Origin: Tomitella fengzijianii
GTDB taxonomy: Bacteria; Actinomycetota; Actinomycetes; Mycobacteriales; Mycobacteriaceae
DNA length: 64,000 nucleotides
Direction of reading: 5' to 3'
Assembly: GCF_007559025.1 (NCBI RefSeq)
Contig: NZ_CP041765.1
Location: forward strand, 3,531,501-3,595,500
A program made the translations under genes and the position numbers. Positions 42,132 through 51,207 of the stretch are shown one piece after another. The notes beneath the pieces are model-generated. The model was not told the origin of the DNA and ran no database searches. It worked only from the letters and a program-made list of their open reading frames with translations. The stretch's first letter is position 1, and every line of letters begins with the position of its first letter.

Positions 42132-44762
42132 TTAAGAAAGCAGGCCGATTCCACGCGCCGAGGCGACAGCGTCGCGCCGCGAGGAGACGTCGAGCTTGCG
42201 GTAGATGCTGCGCAGATGCGTCTTCACCGTGTTCACCGAGACGTACAGCGAACCGGCGATCTCCTCGGTGGTCCGCATCGACGGCAGTTCGACGAGCAAC
42301 TCCAGCTCGCGCGGCGTGAGCAGCACGGTGCACCCCGCTCCGGCACGGCCGAGCCTTTCGAGCACCAGCTGCGCGAATCCGTCCCGGTGCCCGTAGCGTC
42401 CGAGCCCCTCCGCGAGCAGCCGCGCCGCCGCGGGGCCCCCGTCTCGGAACGGGCGGACGAGAGTGTCCGGCATTGCCTTATCCAGCGCCTGCGTCATGGC
42501 CTGGTGCGCCCCCGCGGCGTCGCCGTCGTCGGCGGCAAGCGCGGCGGCCAGGACCAGCGCGTCGACGGGCACCCGGCGGGTCAGCCCCGGAGCCCCGTCC
42601 CGCAGCGCCGAGTCGAGCCGTGCGCGCGCCGCGGCATGGCGCCCCCGCTGCAGCTGCATCCCGGTGTGCACCAGGACCGCCTCCATCGTCCCGGGGACGA
42701 GCTGCTCGACGCGCGCGACGCTCTCCGCCGCCCAGTTGAGTTCCCCCACCCGTAAGGCCGTGCGCAGCTGAATCAGAAGCGCGTAACCGGTGGCGCGCAA
42801 AGGCATCCGCGACCAGTCCACCGTGCGCACCACCTCATGCAGCTCCAGCGCCGCCTGGTAGGGACGCTCGGCGCCGTCGAGCTCGATCACGGCCCGGATG
42901 CCGCGGGTCAGCCCCGCCAGCGCCGGAGGCGTGCCCGGGCCGGTGGCACGCACCGCCGCGGCGATCCGCTCCTCCGCCGCGCCGAACTCGCACCGCTGAT
43001 ACGCCACCCATGCGGCCACCACGTGCGCCGTCACCGCCGCCGGGTCGTCCAGAAGTCCCTTGGCGCGCGCGTATTCGAGGGCGGCGCCGCTGCGGCGGTC
43101 CATCGCGACGACGGTGTCCGCGGCCACCGCGGCCATCGCCAACGCCGACAGCGCGGCCAGCGCCACCCGCCCGGCCCCCGCGACCCGCGCCACCGCGTCG
43201 GCCCGCTCGAGCTCGGCCGTCGCCCGGGTCAGGTCGCCGCGGATCAGCAGCAACCACCCCTGGCACAGCAGCCGCTGCGCGTCGATGAGCCCGTGGCCGT
43301 CGGAGCCGGATCCGGGCACCGGCGGCGGAGAGGCGACCTCGAACGCCGCGCCGCTCCACAGCGCGCGCTGCAACCGGATCGAATCCGCGATCGCTCGAAC
43401 CGTGGGGGAGGCGTCGTCCTCCGCGAACCTCTCAAGGGCCACGTCTGCCGCCGTGGCGTCGCCGCAATCCAGTTGCGCGGCCGCCTGTGCCAGCACCGCG
43501 CCGGGCAACACCACCGTCTCCGCCGGCAGCGTGGCGATGAACGCGAGCAGCGCGGGCGCGTGCCCGTCCGCCACCGCGCCGGCACCCTCTCTCGCCAGCA
43601 TGTCCGACAGCCGCGCTGCTGTGAATCCGGCCGTCGCCGCGTGCTCGAGCGCCCGCAGGTGCGCGCCCTCCGCGATGAACCAGTCGACCGCGCGGGCGTG
43701 GATTGCGGCGCGCACCGCATAGGGTTGTCGGACCAGCTCGGCCACAAGGTAACTCCGCATAAGCGGGTGGTATCGGAAACCGGGCTCGGGCCCTTCTTGC
43801 CGGGTGACCATGCAATTGCGGCGGGCGAGCTGGTCGAGCATTCGGCCGGCGTCCGGCTGCCCGCTCAGGGCTTCGGCGCAGCGCACGGAGAAGTGCTCCT
43901 CGTGCGCGGTGGCCAGCAGGACACTCCGCACGTCCTCCGGCAGCGCGGCGAGGATCTCGTCCGTCAGATAGTCTGCGACGGTGCGGGTGTCGCCGGAGAA
44001 CTCCGCGAGCCGAGCGCCGATGTCGTCGCACCCGGCCAGCATCACCGCTGCCATGCGCACGCCCGCCGCCCATCCCCCGGTGCGGGTCATGAGCAGGTCG
44101 AGATCGCCTGATTCGAGCGTCAGCGCATGCTGGGCAAGGATCTCCCGGGCTTCGGCGTGTGTGAAGGCGAGGTCGCCGGAGTCCAGCGCAACCAGGGTGC
44201 CGTCGAGATGCAGGCGGTGCAGGCCGATCGCGGACTGGAATCGCCCGGACAGCACCAGCGTCACCCGCTCCGGCAGGAACCGGCCCGCGTGGACGAGAAG
44301 GTCGAGCGCCGCACGCTCGTGGAGCTGCTGGACGTCGTCGACCACGACGAACAGGTGACCTGCCACGCGGCGCGCGGCTCCGGCGATCGCTGAGACGACA
44401 TCCTCCGGCGCCGACCCGGCGCGGCGCGCGTCCATCCCGCCGAGCACGGCGCACAGTTCGTCGGCGAGGACGTGCGGGTCGTTGTCCGCCGGCACCAGCG
44501 TCAACCACGCCGTGTACTCGGACCGCTCGACAGCACCCGCCGCCCACTGCGCCAGCGCCGCGGTCTTACCCGCGCCCGCGGGCGCCGTCACGCTCACCAC
44601 CGCCGGCCTGCGCGCCGAGTCTCGGGACGCGAGCGCCTCCTCCACCCGGCTGCGGGGGATGAGACCGCAGCCGAACGACGGCGGGCGCGCGCGTGCGGCA
44701 ATCCGTTCCGGCACCGCAGAATCACGTACGGCCTCGACTCCGGGCGAAGTATGCATATCCAC
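42132..44762 (-). CDS. MalT-like (LAL-type) LuxR regulator
   Basis: 876-aa ATP-dependent transcriptional activator. The N-terminal STAND ATPase has Walker A APAGAGKTAALAQWAA near residues 60-67 and Walker B HLFVVVDDVQQLHE near 138. The middle is a long helical repeat region of TPR type. The C-terminal LuxR HTH reads LTPRELELLVELPSMRTTEEIAGSLYVSVNTVKTHLRSIYRKLDV. Such regulators bind an inducer and ATP, oligomerise and activate neighbouring promoters. It is surrounded by five copies of a 7-3-7 palindrome, so these are proposed targets. The start may be ATG 44756 instead of 44762. Confidence 0.9.
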   Translation of the reverse strand: MDMHTSPGVEAVRDSAVPERIAARARPPSFGCGLIPRSRVEEALASRDSARRPAVVSVTAPAGAGKTAALAQWAAGAVERSEYTAWLTLVPADNDPHVLADELCAVLGGMDARRAGSAPEDVVSAIAGAARRVAGHLFVVVDDVQQLHERAALDLLVHAGRFLPERVTLVLSGRFQSAIGLHRLHLDGTLVALDSGDLAFTHAEAREILAQHALTLESGDLDLLMTRTGGWAAGVRMAAVMLAGCDDIGARLAEFSGDTRTVADYLTDEILAALPEDVRSVLLATAHEEHFSVRCAEALSGQPDAGRMLDQLARRNCMVTRQEGPEPGFRYHPLMRSYLVAELVRQPYAVRAAIHARAVDWFIAEGAHLRALEHAATAGFTAARLSDMLAREGAGAVADGHAPALLAFIATLPAETVVLPGAVLAQAAAQLDCGDATAADVALERFAEDDASPTVRAIADSIRLQRALWSGAAFEVASPPPVPGSGSDGHGLIDAQRLLCQGWLLLIRGDLTRATAELERADAVARVAGAGRVALAALSALAMAAVAADTVVAMDRRSGAALEYARAKGLLDDPAAVTAHVVAAWVAYQRCEFGAAEERIAAAVRATGPGTPPALAGLTRGIRAVIELDGAERPYQAALELHEVVRTVDWSRMPLRATGYALLIQLRTALRVGELNWAAESVARVEQLVPGTMEAVLVHTGMQLQRGRHAAARARLDSALRDGAPGLTRRVPVDALVLAAALAADDGDAAGAHQAMTQALDKAMPDTLVRPFRDGGPAAARLLAEGLGRYGHRDGFAQLVLERLGRAGAGCTVLLTPRELELLVELPSMRTTEEIAGSLYVSVNTVKTHLRSIYRKLDVSSRRDAVASARGIGLLS

Positions 44763-44827
44763 CCCCGACGGTGAACGATCGTGCCCAGATCGTTACACGA
44801 ATGTGCCGCGCGCGTCATACGTTCGGA

Positions 44828-45064
44828 TCAAATTCGGGGCCGGCCCGTCGTGCCTGGCGCCACCGACGGCAGCTGCCGGACCTCGATGATCTCGAACGCC
44901 ATCGTGTCCAGGCGCGCCATGATGCTGCGCAGCTGACTCTGGTCGACGATCGTGCCGAAAAGCGACGTCGTACCGCGCGCCCTGGAGTACTCGGCGACGA
45001 GCTCCGGGAAGGCCGATGCTGCTCGGTCCGACATCCGGGCCCGAACGACGAACACGTACTCCAC
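44828..45064 (-). CDS. small conserved hypothetical protein (78 aa)
   Basis: Short soluble protein. From GTG 45064 it reads VEYVFVVRARMSDRAASAFPELVAE, then ARGTTSLFGTIVDQSQLRSIMARLDTMAFEIIEVRQLP. The ferredoxin-like beta-alpha-beta rhythm and this text resemble small proteins common in mycobacterial genomes, of unknown role. AAGAGG sits 8-9 bases before the GTG; ATG 45085 would add seven residues. Regulon site 3 is centred 82 bp upstream. Confidence 0.65.
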   Translation of the reverse strand: MEYVFVVRARMSDRAASAFPELVAEYSRARGTTSLFGTIVDQSQLRSIMARLDTMAFEIIEVRQLPSVAPGTTGRPRI

Positions 45065-45137
45065 GCCGATCACCTCTTGCACCATCGGAAGGTATTCCAC
45101 TGCAATGAAAGAATGCCGGAAGCACGGCGGCGCGCCA

Positions 45138-45154
45138 TCACCCGCACAGGATGA
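45138..45154. promoter_or_regulatory. regulon palindrome, site 3
   Basis: TCACCCG-CAC-AGGATGA, 5 of 7 pairs, same 7-3-7 spacing. It lies between the divergent 78-aa gene and the GAP gene, centred 82 bp and 115 bp from their starts. Confidence 0.5.
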
Positions 45155-45260
45155 TCCCGTTCCGGCGCCGCCCGCCCACACTGCAAGCACGAGCCGGTCC
45201 CGGCACCGGCGACGCAGAGCCGTGACGAATCCACGCGGCGACCGACGGAGGCGGGCAGTC

Positions 45261-45923
45261 ATGGGTGGAACAATCGGCGATCTGCTCCCCTTCGCCATCG
45301 GGATCGCACTCTCACCGGTGCCGATCATCGCGGTCGTACTCATGCTGCTCGCCCCCGACGCGAGGAACACCGGCGTCACCTTCGCGGCGGGATGGTCGGT
45401 GGGCATCGTCGCGGTCGCCGCCATCACCTCCGCGATCTCCGCTGCCGGCGGCGCCTCCGCCACCGATGGCCCGTCCACCGGGTCCGCGGTGGCCCGGCTC
45501 GTGGTGGGACTGCTCCTGCTCGCGCTCGCCGGCAGGCAGTGGCAGAGCCGCTCATCGCAATCCGAGCCGAAATGGCTCGCCTCGATCGACAAGCTGACGC
45601 CGGCGCGGGGCGGCCTCATCGGGTTCGGGCTGGCCGCGGTGAACCCCAAGAACCTGCTCCTGTGTATCGCGGCGGGGATCGCGGTGGGCTCGGCGGGGAT
45701 CGGTCTGGGGCCGAGCATCGTCGCGCTCGCTGTTTTCACCGTGCTCGCCGCAGCATCGGTCGTCGTCCCGGTCCTGGGCTTCCTGCTCGCCGCAGACCGG
45801 CTCCGCAGGCCGCTCGACCGGTTTCGGGAATGGATCCAGGCCAGCAGCGCTCAGGTTACCTTCGCGTTGTTGCTCGTGTTCGGCACCTTGCTCATCGGCA
45901 AGGGCATCGGCGGCCTGACGTAG
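45261..45923 (+). CDS. GAP-family membrane protein
   Basis: 220-aa, six-helix inner membrane protein of the GAP (Sap, sulfolipid-1-addressing protein) family. MGGTIGDLLPFAIGIALSPVPIIAVVLMLLAPDAR is the diagnostic opening, and GLIGFGLAAVNPKNLLLCIAAGIAVG is the second conserved repeat. Mycobacterial relatives help place glycopeptidolipids or sulfolipid-1 at the cell surface. The presence of this family next to a sulfosugar synthase-like gene is suggestive. ATG 45261 starts the conserved region; it is preceded by GGAGGCGGG. Site 3 lies upstream. Confidence 0.85.
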   Translation: MGGTIGDLLPFAIGIALSPVPIIAVVLMLLAPDARNTGVTFAAGWSVGIVAVAAITSAISAAGGASATDGPSTGSAVARLVVGLLLLALAGRQWQSRSSQSEPKWLASIDKLTPARGGLIGFGLAAVNPKNLLLCIAAGIAVGSAGIGLGPSIVALAVFTVLAAASVVVPVLGFLLAADRLRRPLDRFREWIQASSAQVTFALLLVFGTLLIGKGIGGLT

Positions 45924-45964
45924 GACGGGCACCGACAGGCACCCAGGCGCAGCGCCTGCCGTCC

Positions 45965-46213
45965 CTACTCGACCTTCCCTCTGCGTCTCTTGCGCATGGT
46001 CAGGACCCCGGTGAGCCAGCCGACGGCGAACACCAGGATGAGCGTCAACCAGAGCGGGGCGCTGACGGTGACCCCGAAGAAGCTGATCGAGGTGGTGTCG
46101 CGATTCATCAGCACGAAGATGATCGCCAAGATCGCCAGCACAACGGCGATCCACTGCGTGAAGGAGAGCCGGGACAGGAACGAACTCCTGTCGGATACTG
46201 CGCGCTCACTCAT
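45965..46213 (-). CDS. LapA-domain membrane protein
   Basis: 82 aa with two transmembrane helices (WIAVVLAILAIIFVLMN and LWLTLILVFAVGWLTGVLTM) joined by RDTTSISFFGVTVSAP, the LapA domain pattern. It ends in a basic MRKRRRGK tail. Its role in actinobacteria is unknown. It converges with the GAP gene and diverges from the DUF7144 gene, with regulon site 4 between, 116 bp upstream of its ATG. Confidence 0.82.
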   Translation of the reverse strand: MSERAVSDRSSFLSRLSFTQWIAVVLAILAIIFVLMNRDTTSISFFGVTVSAPLWLTLILVFAVGWLTGVLTMRKRRRGKVE

Positions 46214-46320
46214 GACAGGTACCCCGATCGTCCGGCGGAATCGAACCATGCTCAAGCTGCCGTCACTGTAAGCCGGACCGGTCCGTGCACGGCACCCCCG
46301 ACGCCACTTACGCAGCCGAT

Positions 46321-46337
46321 TCACCCGCGACGGATGA
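46321..46337. promoter_or_regulatory. regulon palindrome, site 4
   Basis: TCACCCG-CGA-CGGATGA, 6 of 7 pairs, 7-3-7. It sits midway between the divergent LapA and DUF7144 genes. A TATGAG -10-like box follows at 46364, which would put the site near position -45 for the DUF7144 gene. Confidence 0.6.
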
Positions 46338-46438
46338 GGACCGGGGGTCTGCCGCCACAGCACTATGAGCATGGTGGCCCAGCACACCGATCCGCGGCCA
46401 CTCCCGCATCACCGCACAGCGTCGAAGGGAGTTTCGTC

Positions 46439-46879
46439 ATGACAACCGCTCACACCGCCGAGGCAGGGGGAGGCGGCGTTGCACAAGGGGGCGGAGTCCG
46501 GCAGGGATTCGCCGCGTTCGGCGTGATCGCCGCAGGGATCGTCCTCGTGGCGAACGGCACGCTGCAACTGCTCGAGGGGATCACCGCGATCGCCGCGGAC
46601 GACCTGATCGTCGTCGGCCAGCAGTACACCTACCAGTGGAACACCACCGGGTGGGGATGGGTGCACGTCGTCATCGGCGCGCTGGTCATCATCGGCGGCT
46701 TCGCCCTGATGACGGGCGCCACGTGGGCGCGCATCCTCGCGGTGGTCCTGGCGACGGTCGCGATCATCGCCAACTTCCTGTGGCTGCCCTACTACCCGTG
46801 GTGGTCGCTGATCCTCATCGCGCTCTACCTCTACGTGATCTGGGCCGTGGCCAACTGGACGCCTCGCGAAACCCCCTGA
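46439..46879 (+). CDS. DUF7144-family membrane protein
   Basis: 146 aa with four helices: GFAAFGVIAAGIVLVANGTLQLL, GWVHVVIGALVIIGGFALMTG, ARILAVVLATVAIIANFLWLP and WSLILIALYLYVIWAVANW. A conserved ADDLIVVGQQYTYQWNTTGWGWVH loop sits between helices 1 and 2, typical of this actinobacterial family. Function unknown. It is preceded by GAAGGGAG and by regulon site 4. Confidence 0.82.
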   Translation: MTTAHTAEAGGGGVAQGGGVRQGFAAFGVIAAGIVLVANGTLQLLEGITAIAADDLIVVGQQYTYQWNTTGWGWVHVVIGALVIIGGFALMTGATWARILAVVLATVAIIANFLWLPYYPWWSLILIALYLYVIWAVANWTPRETP

Positions 46880-46924
46880 CCACCCGGACTCTGATCACCC
46901 GGCCTTGTCCCGGTTGACACCGAT

Positions 46925-46958
46925 GCCGCCGGCGCCCCGGTCCCGGGGCGCCGGCGGC
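46925..46958. terminator. bidirectional terminator hairpin
   Basis: GCCGCCGGCGCCCCGG and its exact complement are separated by only TC, giving a perfect 16-bp stem between the convergent DUF7144 and SulP genes. There is no U tract. The location and perfection support a two-way terminator. Confidence 0.75.
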
Positions 46959-46986
46959 CTGCCTTCCCGCGGACCCTCCCGGGCGT

Positions 46987-48684
46987 CTACCGTTCCGGAT
47001 CGGTACGGGGCCACGCCACCGCCTCGTTCACCGTCGTGAAGACCTCGAAGGACCCGCCTCCGACCGCATCGACCACGTCCCGGACCTGCCCGATGTTCCG
47101 GGCGATCCGGAACGCGATCCCGCGCCGGGCCAGGTTTTCATGCACCGTCGTCAGCATCGACATGGCTGTGACATCGACGGTCGGCGTCGACTTCGCGTCG
47201 AGCACCACGATCCGCGTATCGTCACCGCACATCGCAGCGATCGCCTTACGGACCGTGTCGGCGTTGGCGAAGAACAATCCCGATTCGACCCGTGCCACCA
47301 CGATCCTTTCGCTCACGCGGGCCTGCGGGTGACGTTCGACGTCCACCCATTCACCGTCGAGTGCCCCCAGCCGCGCCACGTGCGGGCGCGCCGACCGGTA
47401 CACCAGCAGCGCCATCGACACGACGATCCCCATGACGAGGCCCGGCAGCGCACCGAAGACCAGCACTCCGAACAGCGCCACCAACGCCGCCAGGAAGTCC
47501 GGCCGCGCGGCCACACCGTAGATGCCGCCGAGCCTGCGGGACCACACGCCGTACAGCCGCCGCAGGGCCGCGAAATCGACCAGCTCGACCACCGCCGCGA
47601 TCACCACGGCGGCCAGGGTCGACTCCGGGAGCTTCTCGAACATCCCGGTCAGGAAGAGCAGTGTCAGCACCGTCAGCGCCGCCGCGACCAGGCCGCTCAG
47701 CTGCGTCCGCGCGCCGGCCTCGCCGTTGACCGCCGTCTTCGAAAGACTGCCGTTGACGACCATGCCCGAGCCGAGGCCCGACGCGAGATTCGCCGCGCCG
47801 AGCCCGACGAGTTCGCGGTTGGCGTCCACCTCGTACCCGTCGCGTTCGGCGAAGGTCTTCGCCGCGCCCAGCCCCTGCGCGAACCCGATCAGCAGCACGC
47901 CGAAAGCCGGGCCGGCGAGCTCGTAGAAGTCGCGCCACGCAAGGCCGTCCGGGAGCCCCAGCGTGGGCATGCCCGCGTCGATGTGCCCGACGATCGCGAC
48001 CCCGTGTTCGTCGAGCGAGAGCACGCTGACGGCCACGATCCCCAGCACCACCACCACGAGCGCGCCCGGGACCAACGGCAACCACCGTCGGAGAACCAGC
48101 AGCACCACCAGGCTGCACCCGCCGATCAGCAGCGTCCGCCACTCCGCGTCCCCCAGGCGCGAGAGAATCCCCCATGCTTGCGCGAAGAAGCCGCCGTCGG
48201 ACTTGCCGACCCCCAGCAGCTTCGGCACCTGGCCGGCGATGATCGTCAACGCCAGGCCGACGATGAACCCCTTCAGCACGGGTTCGGAGATGAACGCCGC
48301 GATGAATCCCAGCCGGCACAGGCCCGCGAGCAGCCCGGCGACACCGGTCACGATCGCCAACGCAGCGGTCAACGAGAGGAAACGCCCGCCGTCGGCACCC
48401 GCGACCGGCGCGACGATAGCGGCCGACAGTACGGCCGTGCCGGACATCGGCCCCACCATCAGATGCCGGGAGCTGCCCGCCGCCGCGTAGAGGACCAGCG
48501 CCGGCACGGAGGCGTAGAGGCCCACCACCGGCGCCACGCCCGCGATGGTCGCATAGGCGAGCGCCTCCGGGACGAGCACCGCCCACACAGTCAGGCCCGC
48601 GATCGCATCCGGACGGATCCACGATGCGCGGTAGCCCTGCAGCGAGGCGAATATCCACCATTGTCGAGCCCGTCCGGCGCTCAC
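46987..48684 (-). CDS. SulP-family anion (sulfate) transporter with STAS domain
   Basis: 565-aa inner membrane transporter. The sulfate-transporter signature is near the start (GLTVWAVLVPEALAYATIAGVAPVVGLYASVPALVLYAAAGSSRHLMVGP), followed by a dozen helices and the NRELVGLGAANLASGLGSGMVVNGSLSKTAVN segment. The C-terminal STAS domain (about residues 450-555) includes VVARVESGLFFANADTVRKAI and VLDAKSTPTVDVTAMSML. Likely substrates are sulfate or bicarbonate. GTG 48684; regulon site 5 is centred 74 bp upstream. Sulfate supply would fit the nearby sulfosugar genes. Confidence 0.9.
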   Translation of the reverse strand: MSAGRARQWWIFASLQGYRASWIRPDAIAGLTVWAVLVPEALAYATIAGVAPVVGLYASVPALVLYAAAGSSRHLMVGPMSGTAVLSAAIVAPVAGADGGRFLSLTAALAIVTGVAGLLAGLCRLGFIAAFISEPVLKGFIVGLALTIIAGQVPKLLGVGKSDGGFFAQAWGILSRLGDAEWRTLLIGGCSLVVLLVLRRWLPLVPGALVVVVLGIVAVSVLSLDEHGVAIVGHIDAGMPTLGLPDGLAWRDFYELAGPAFGVLLIGFAQGLGAAKTFAERDGYEVDANRELVGLGAANLASGLGSGMVVNGSLSKTAVNGEAGARTQLSGLVAAALTVLTLLFLTGMFEKLPESTLAAVVIAAVVELVDFAALRRLYGVWSRRLGGIYGVAARPDFLAALVALFGVLVFGALPGLVMGIVVSMALLVYRSARPHVARLGALDGEWVDVERHPQARVSERIVVARVESGLFFANADTVRKAIAAMCGDDTRIVVLDAKSTPTVDVTAMSMLTTVHENLARRGIAFRIARNIGQVRDVVDAVGGGSFEVFTTVNEAVAWPRTDPER

Positions 48685-48749
48685 GCGGCTCCTCCCCGCC
48701 GTCGGTTTCCTGCCTGGGCCGAGCCTGGCACTTCACGCACGCCGACGAT

Positions 48750-48766
48750 TCACCCCGCGGGGGTGA
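48750..48766. promoter_or_regulatory. regulon palindrome, site 5
   Basis: TCACCCC-GCG-GGGGTGA, perfect 7-3-7, between the divergent SulP and PLDc_N/SHOCT genes, centred 74 bp and 92 bp from their starts. GATT precedes it and GGACCG follows, as at site 4. Confidence 0.65.
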
Positions 48767-48849
48767 GGACCGCATCGGATCAGCGCGCGAGGCTGAAGGT
48801 GCCGGACAGACGTGCGGTGTGCGTACCCCTTTGAAGAGGAGTGACTACC

Positions 48850-49233
48850 ATGTCGTCGTCGACATTCCTGGACGTGTTCTGGCTGATCCTCATCAGCGTC
48901 GCCTTCGTCGTCTACCTGATGCTGCTGTTCACGATCTTCGGGGACCTGTTCCGGGACCACGAGACGTCAGGTTGGGTCAAGGCGATCTGGGTGGTCGTCC
49001 TGATCATCTTCCCGCTGATCTCGTCGCTGGTGTACCTGGTGGTCCGCGGCGGCGGGATGGCCGGGCGGTCGCGCGCGGCGGCGGCCAGGATGATGGACGC
49101 GCAGGACGCCTACATCAAGCAGACTGCCGGCACCTCACCGGCGCAGCAGATCTCGGACGCGCAGCAGCTGCTCGACGCGGGATCGATCACCGCCGAGGAG
49201 TTCGCGGCGCTCAAGGCCAAGGCGCTCGCCTGA
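48850..49233 (+). CDS. PLDc_N and SHOCT domain membrane protein
   Basis: 127 aa. Two N-terminal helices (FWLILISVAFVVYLMLLFTIFGDLF and GWVKAIWVVVLIIFPLISSLVYLVV) form a PLDc_N-type membrane hairpin. The C-terminal SHOCT motif is DAQQLLDAGSITAEEFAALKAKALA. Such proteins are common in actinobacterial stress clusters. AAGAGGAG precedes ATG 48850; GTG 48841 is a possible earlier start. Confidence 0.87.
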   Translation: MSSSTFLDVFWLILISVAFVVYLMLLFTIFGDLFRDHETSGWVKAIWVVVLIIFPLISSLVYLVVRGGGMAGRSRAAAARMMDAQDAYIKQTAGTSPAQQISDAQQLLDAGSITAEEFAALKAKALA

Positions 49234-49238
49234 CACAT

Positions 49239-49292
49239 GACGGTCCGGCCGCCGCGCACCCCGCTCCCGGGGTACGCGGCGGCCGGACCGTC
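49239..49292. terminator. bidirectional terminator hairpin
   Basis: An exact 18-bp inverted repeat (GACGGTCCGGCCGCCGCG at 49239-49256, complement at 49275-49292) with an 18-nt loop lies between convergent genes. A two-way terminator is the natural reading. Confidence 0.75.
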
Positions 49293-49313
49293 GTCCAGTG
49301 CCGTTGACCGCCG

Positions 49314-49943
49314 TCAGTGCCCCCGGTCGATCCACTCCTGCAGGTGCGGGGCCTCGGCGCCGATCGACGTGCCCTCGCCGTGCCCGGTGTGCACCTGCAC
49401 CTCGCCGGGGAGGGTGAGCAGCCGCTCGCTGATCGACGCGATGATCGTGGGGAAGTCCGAGTAGGACCGGCCCGTCGCCCCGGGGCCGCCCTGGAACAGC
49501 GTGTCGCCGCTGAAAAGCGCCGCCTTCGCCGGCTGGTACAGGCACACCGAACCGGGCGAGTGCCCCGGGGTGTGCATGACCTCCAGCGACGTGCCGGCCA
49601 CGGGGATCCGCTGGCCGTCGTGCAGCGGCTTGTACTCCACGCCCGGGTGGGTCTTGCGCCACAGCACGTCGTCGTCGGGGTGCAGCAGGATCGTCGCGCC
49701 GAAGCGGCGGGCCAGCTCCGGCGCCACGGTGATGTGGTCGTTGTGCGCGTGCGTGCACAGCACCCCCGTCACCTTGCGGTTGCCGACGGCCGCCGCGATG
49801 GGGGCCGCGTCGTGCGCCGCGTCGATGACGAGCACCTCGGCGCCGTCGCCCACCAGCCAGATGTTGTTGTCGACGTCCCAGCAGCCGCCGTCCAGGCAGA
49901 ACTGCCCGGACGTGACCACACGGTCGATGCGCAACGCGCTCAC
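49314..49943 (-). CDS. MBL-fold metallohydrolase, likely thioesterase of formaldehyde detoxification
   Basis: 209 aa, metallo-beta-lactamase fold. Zinc ligands are in [14 protein letters not shown] (HxHxDH), [25 protein letters not shown] and HTGHGEGTS. It starts at GTG 49943 overlapping the MscR stop (GTGA). In many actinobacteria this hydrolase is linked to mscR and probably hydrolyses S-formylmycothiol, the MscR product, to formate and mycothiol. That substrate is inferred from context. Confidence 0.87.
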   Translation of the reverse strand: MSALRIDRVVTSGQFCLDGGCWDVDNNIWLVGDGAEVLVIDAAHDAAPIAAAVGNRKVTGVLCTHAHNDHITVAPELARRFGATILLHPDDDVLWRKTHPGVEYKPLHDGQRIPVAGTSLEVMHTPGHSPGSVCLYQPAKAALFSGDTLFQGGPGATGRSYSDFPTIIASISERLLTLPGEVQVHTGHGEGTSIGAEAPHLQEWIDRGH

Positions 49944-51025
49944 AGGACCACCACCGATCGCAGTACCGTGCCCTCGTGCACCGCAGCGAAGGCCTGCTCC
50001 ACGTCGCCGAGCCCGATGCGCTCGGTGACGAACTTGTCCAGCGGCAGCCGCCCCTGCAGGTGCAGGTCCACGTACCGGGGGAAGTCGCGCTCGGGCAGGC
50101 AATCCCCGTACCAGGCGGACTTGAGCGCGCCGCCGCGGGAGAAGAAGTCCACCAGCGGCATGTCCAGCCGCATGTCCGGGGTGGGCACGCCCACCAGCAC
50201 CACGGTGCCGGCGAGGTCCCGCGCGTAGAAGGCCTGCTCGTAGGTCTCCGGCCGGCCGACGGCCTCGACGACGACGTCCGCGCCGAACCCGCCGGTGAGG
50301 TCCTGCACGGCCTGCACCACGTCGACCGACGAGGCGTCGATGGTGTGCGTGGCGCCGAGATCCTTCGCCCACTCGAGCTTCTTGGGGTCGCGGTCGACCG
50401 CGATGATCGTCGACGCCCCCGCCAGCCGTGCACCCATCACCGCGGCGTCGCCGACGCCCCCGCAGCCGATGACGGCGACCGTGTCGCCCAACGAGACACC
50501 GCCGGTATTGACCGCGGCGCCGAGGCCCGCCATCACTCCGCAGCCCAGCAGGCCCGCCACCGCCGGATCCGCCTGCGGGTCCACCTTGGTGCACTGGAGT
50601 TCGTGGACCAGCGTCTTCTCCGCGAATGCGCCGATGCCGAGGGCCGGGGTCAGTGCGGTGCCGTCGGCGAGGGTCATCGACTTGGAGGCGTTGAACGTGT
50701 CGAAGCAGTACCACGGGCGACCGCGCTTGCAGGCCCGGCACTCGCCGCACACGGCCCGCCAGTTGAGGACGACGAAGTCGCCGACGGCCACGTGCCCCAC
50801 CTCGGAGCCGACCGTCTCCACGATCCCCGCGGCCTCGTGGCCCAGCAGGAACGGGAACTCGTCGTTGATGCCGCCGTCCCGGTACGTCACATCCGTATGG
50901 CAGACGCCGCACGCCTGCACGCGCACCACCACGTCATGCGGGCCCGGATCCGGGATCGTGATCGGGACGAGCTCGACGGGCGCATCCTTGGCGCGCGCGA
51001 TGACACCCTGAACCTGCTGCGACAC
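49940..51025 (-). CDS. mscR: S-(hydroxymethyl)mycothiol dehydrogenase / nitrosomycothiol reductase
   Basis: Zinc alcohol dehydrogenase of 361 aa oxidising the formaldehyde-mycothiol adduct with NAD, and able to reduce S-nitrosomycothiol. Catalytic zinc ligands are [13 protein letters not shown] (Cys), LLGHEAAG (His) and the later [10 protein letters not shown] (Cys). Structural zinc cysteines are in [15 protein letters not shown]. The NAD motif is [20 protein letters not shown]. The text [16 protein letters not shown] is typical of the mycothiol enzyme. It supports a mycothiol-producing host. GTG 51025 start; operon with the MBL hydrolase. Confidence 0.92.
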   Translation of the reverse strand: MSQQVQGVIARAKDAPVELVPITIPDPGPHDVVVRVQACGVCHTDVTYRDGGINDEFPFLLGHEAAGIVETVGSEVGHVAVGDFVVLNWRAVCGECRACKRGRPWYCFDTFNASKSMTLADGTALTPALGIGAFAEKTLVHELQCTKVDPQADPAVAGLLGCGVMAGLGAAVNTGGVSLGDTVAVIGCGGVGDAAVMGARLAGASTIIAVDRDPKKLEWAKDLGATHTIDASSVDVVQAVQDLTGGFGADVVVEAVGRPETYEQAFYARDLAGTVVLVGVPTPDMRLDMPLVDFFSRGGALKSAWYGDCLPERDFPRYVDLHLQGRLPLDKFVTERIGLGDVEQAFAAVHEGTVLRSVVVL

Positions 51026-51207
51026 TGGTGTGGACCTCCAAGACGGTCGGACGGGGCCAGCCGCGGGGGCGTACCCGGGCTGCTCATCGTCATCGTCTCA
51101 TCACCGGAGGGCCCGCGCCACGGCCTTGCGAGACCCCACCGCGCGGTCTAAGGTGCCGCGCCCGCTCGCCTCAGAAGCAGCTCAGGCTGCGGGCTCAGGC
51201 TGTACGT

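Noticed and set aside
40023-42755. A long plus-strand open frame of about 910 codons
   Set aside because: It is antisense to the alkylsulfatase and LuxR genes, which have clear family motifs; composition is typical of a shadow frame.
44760-44779. A TCCACCCCCGACGGTGAA element next to the LuxR start as a sixth regulon site
   Set aside because: Spacing is 7-2-7 rather than 7-3-7, and half-sites match poorly, so it is not counted.
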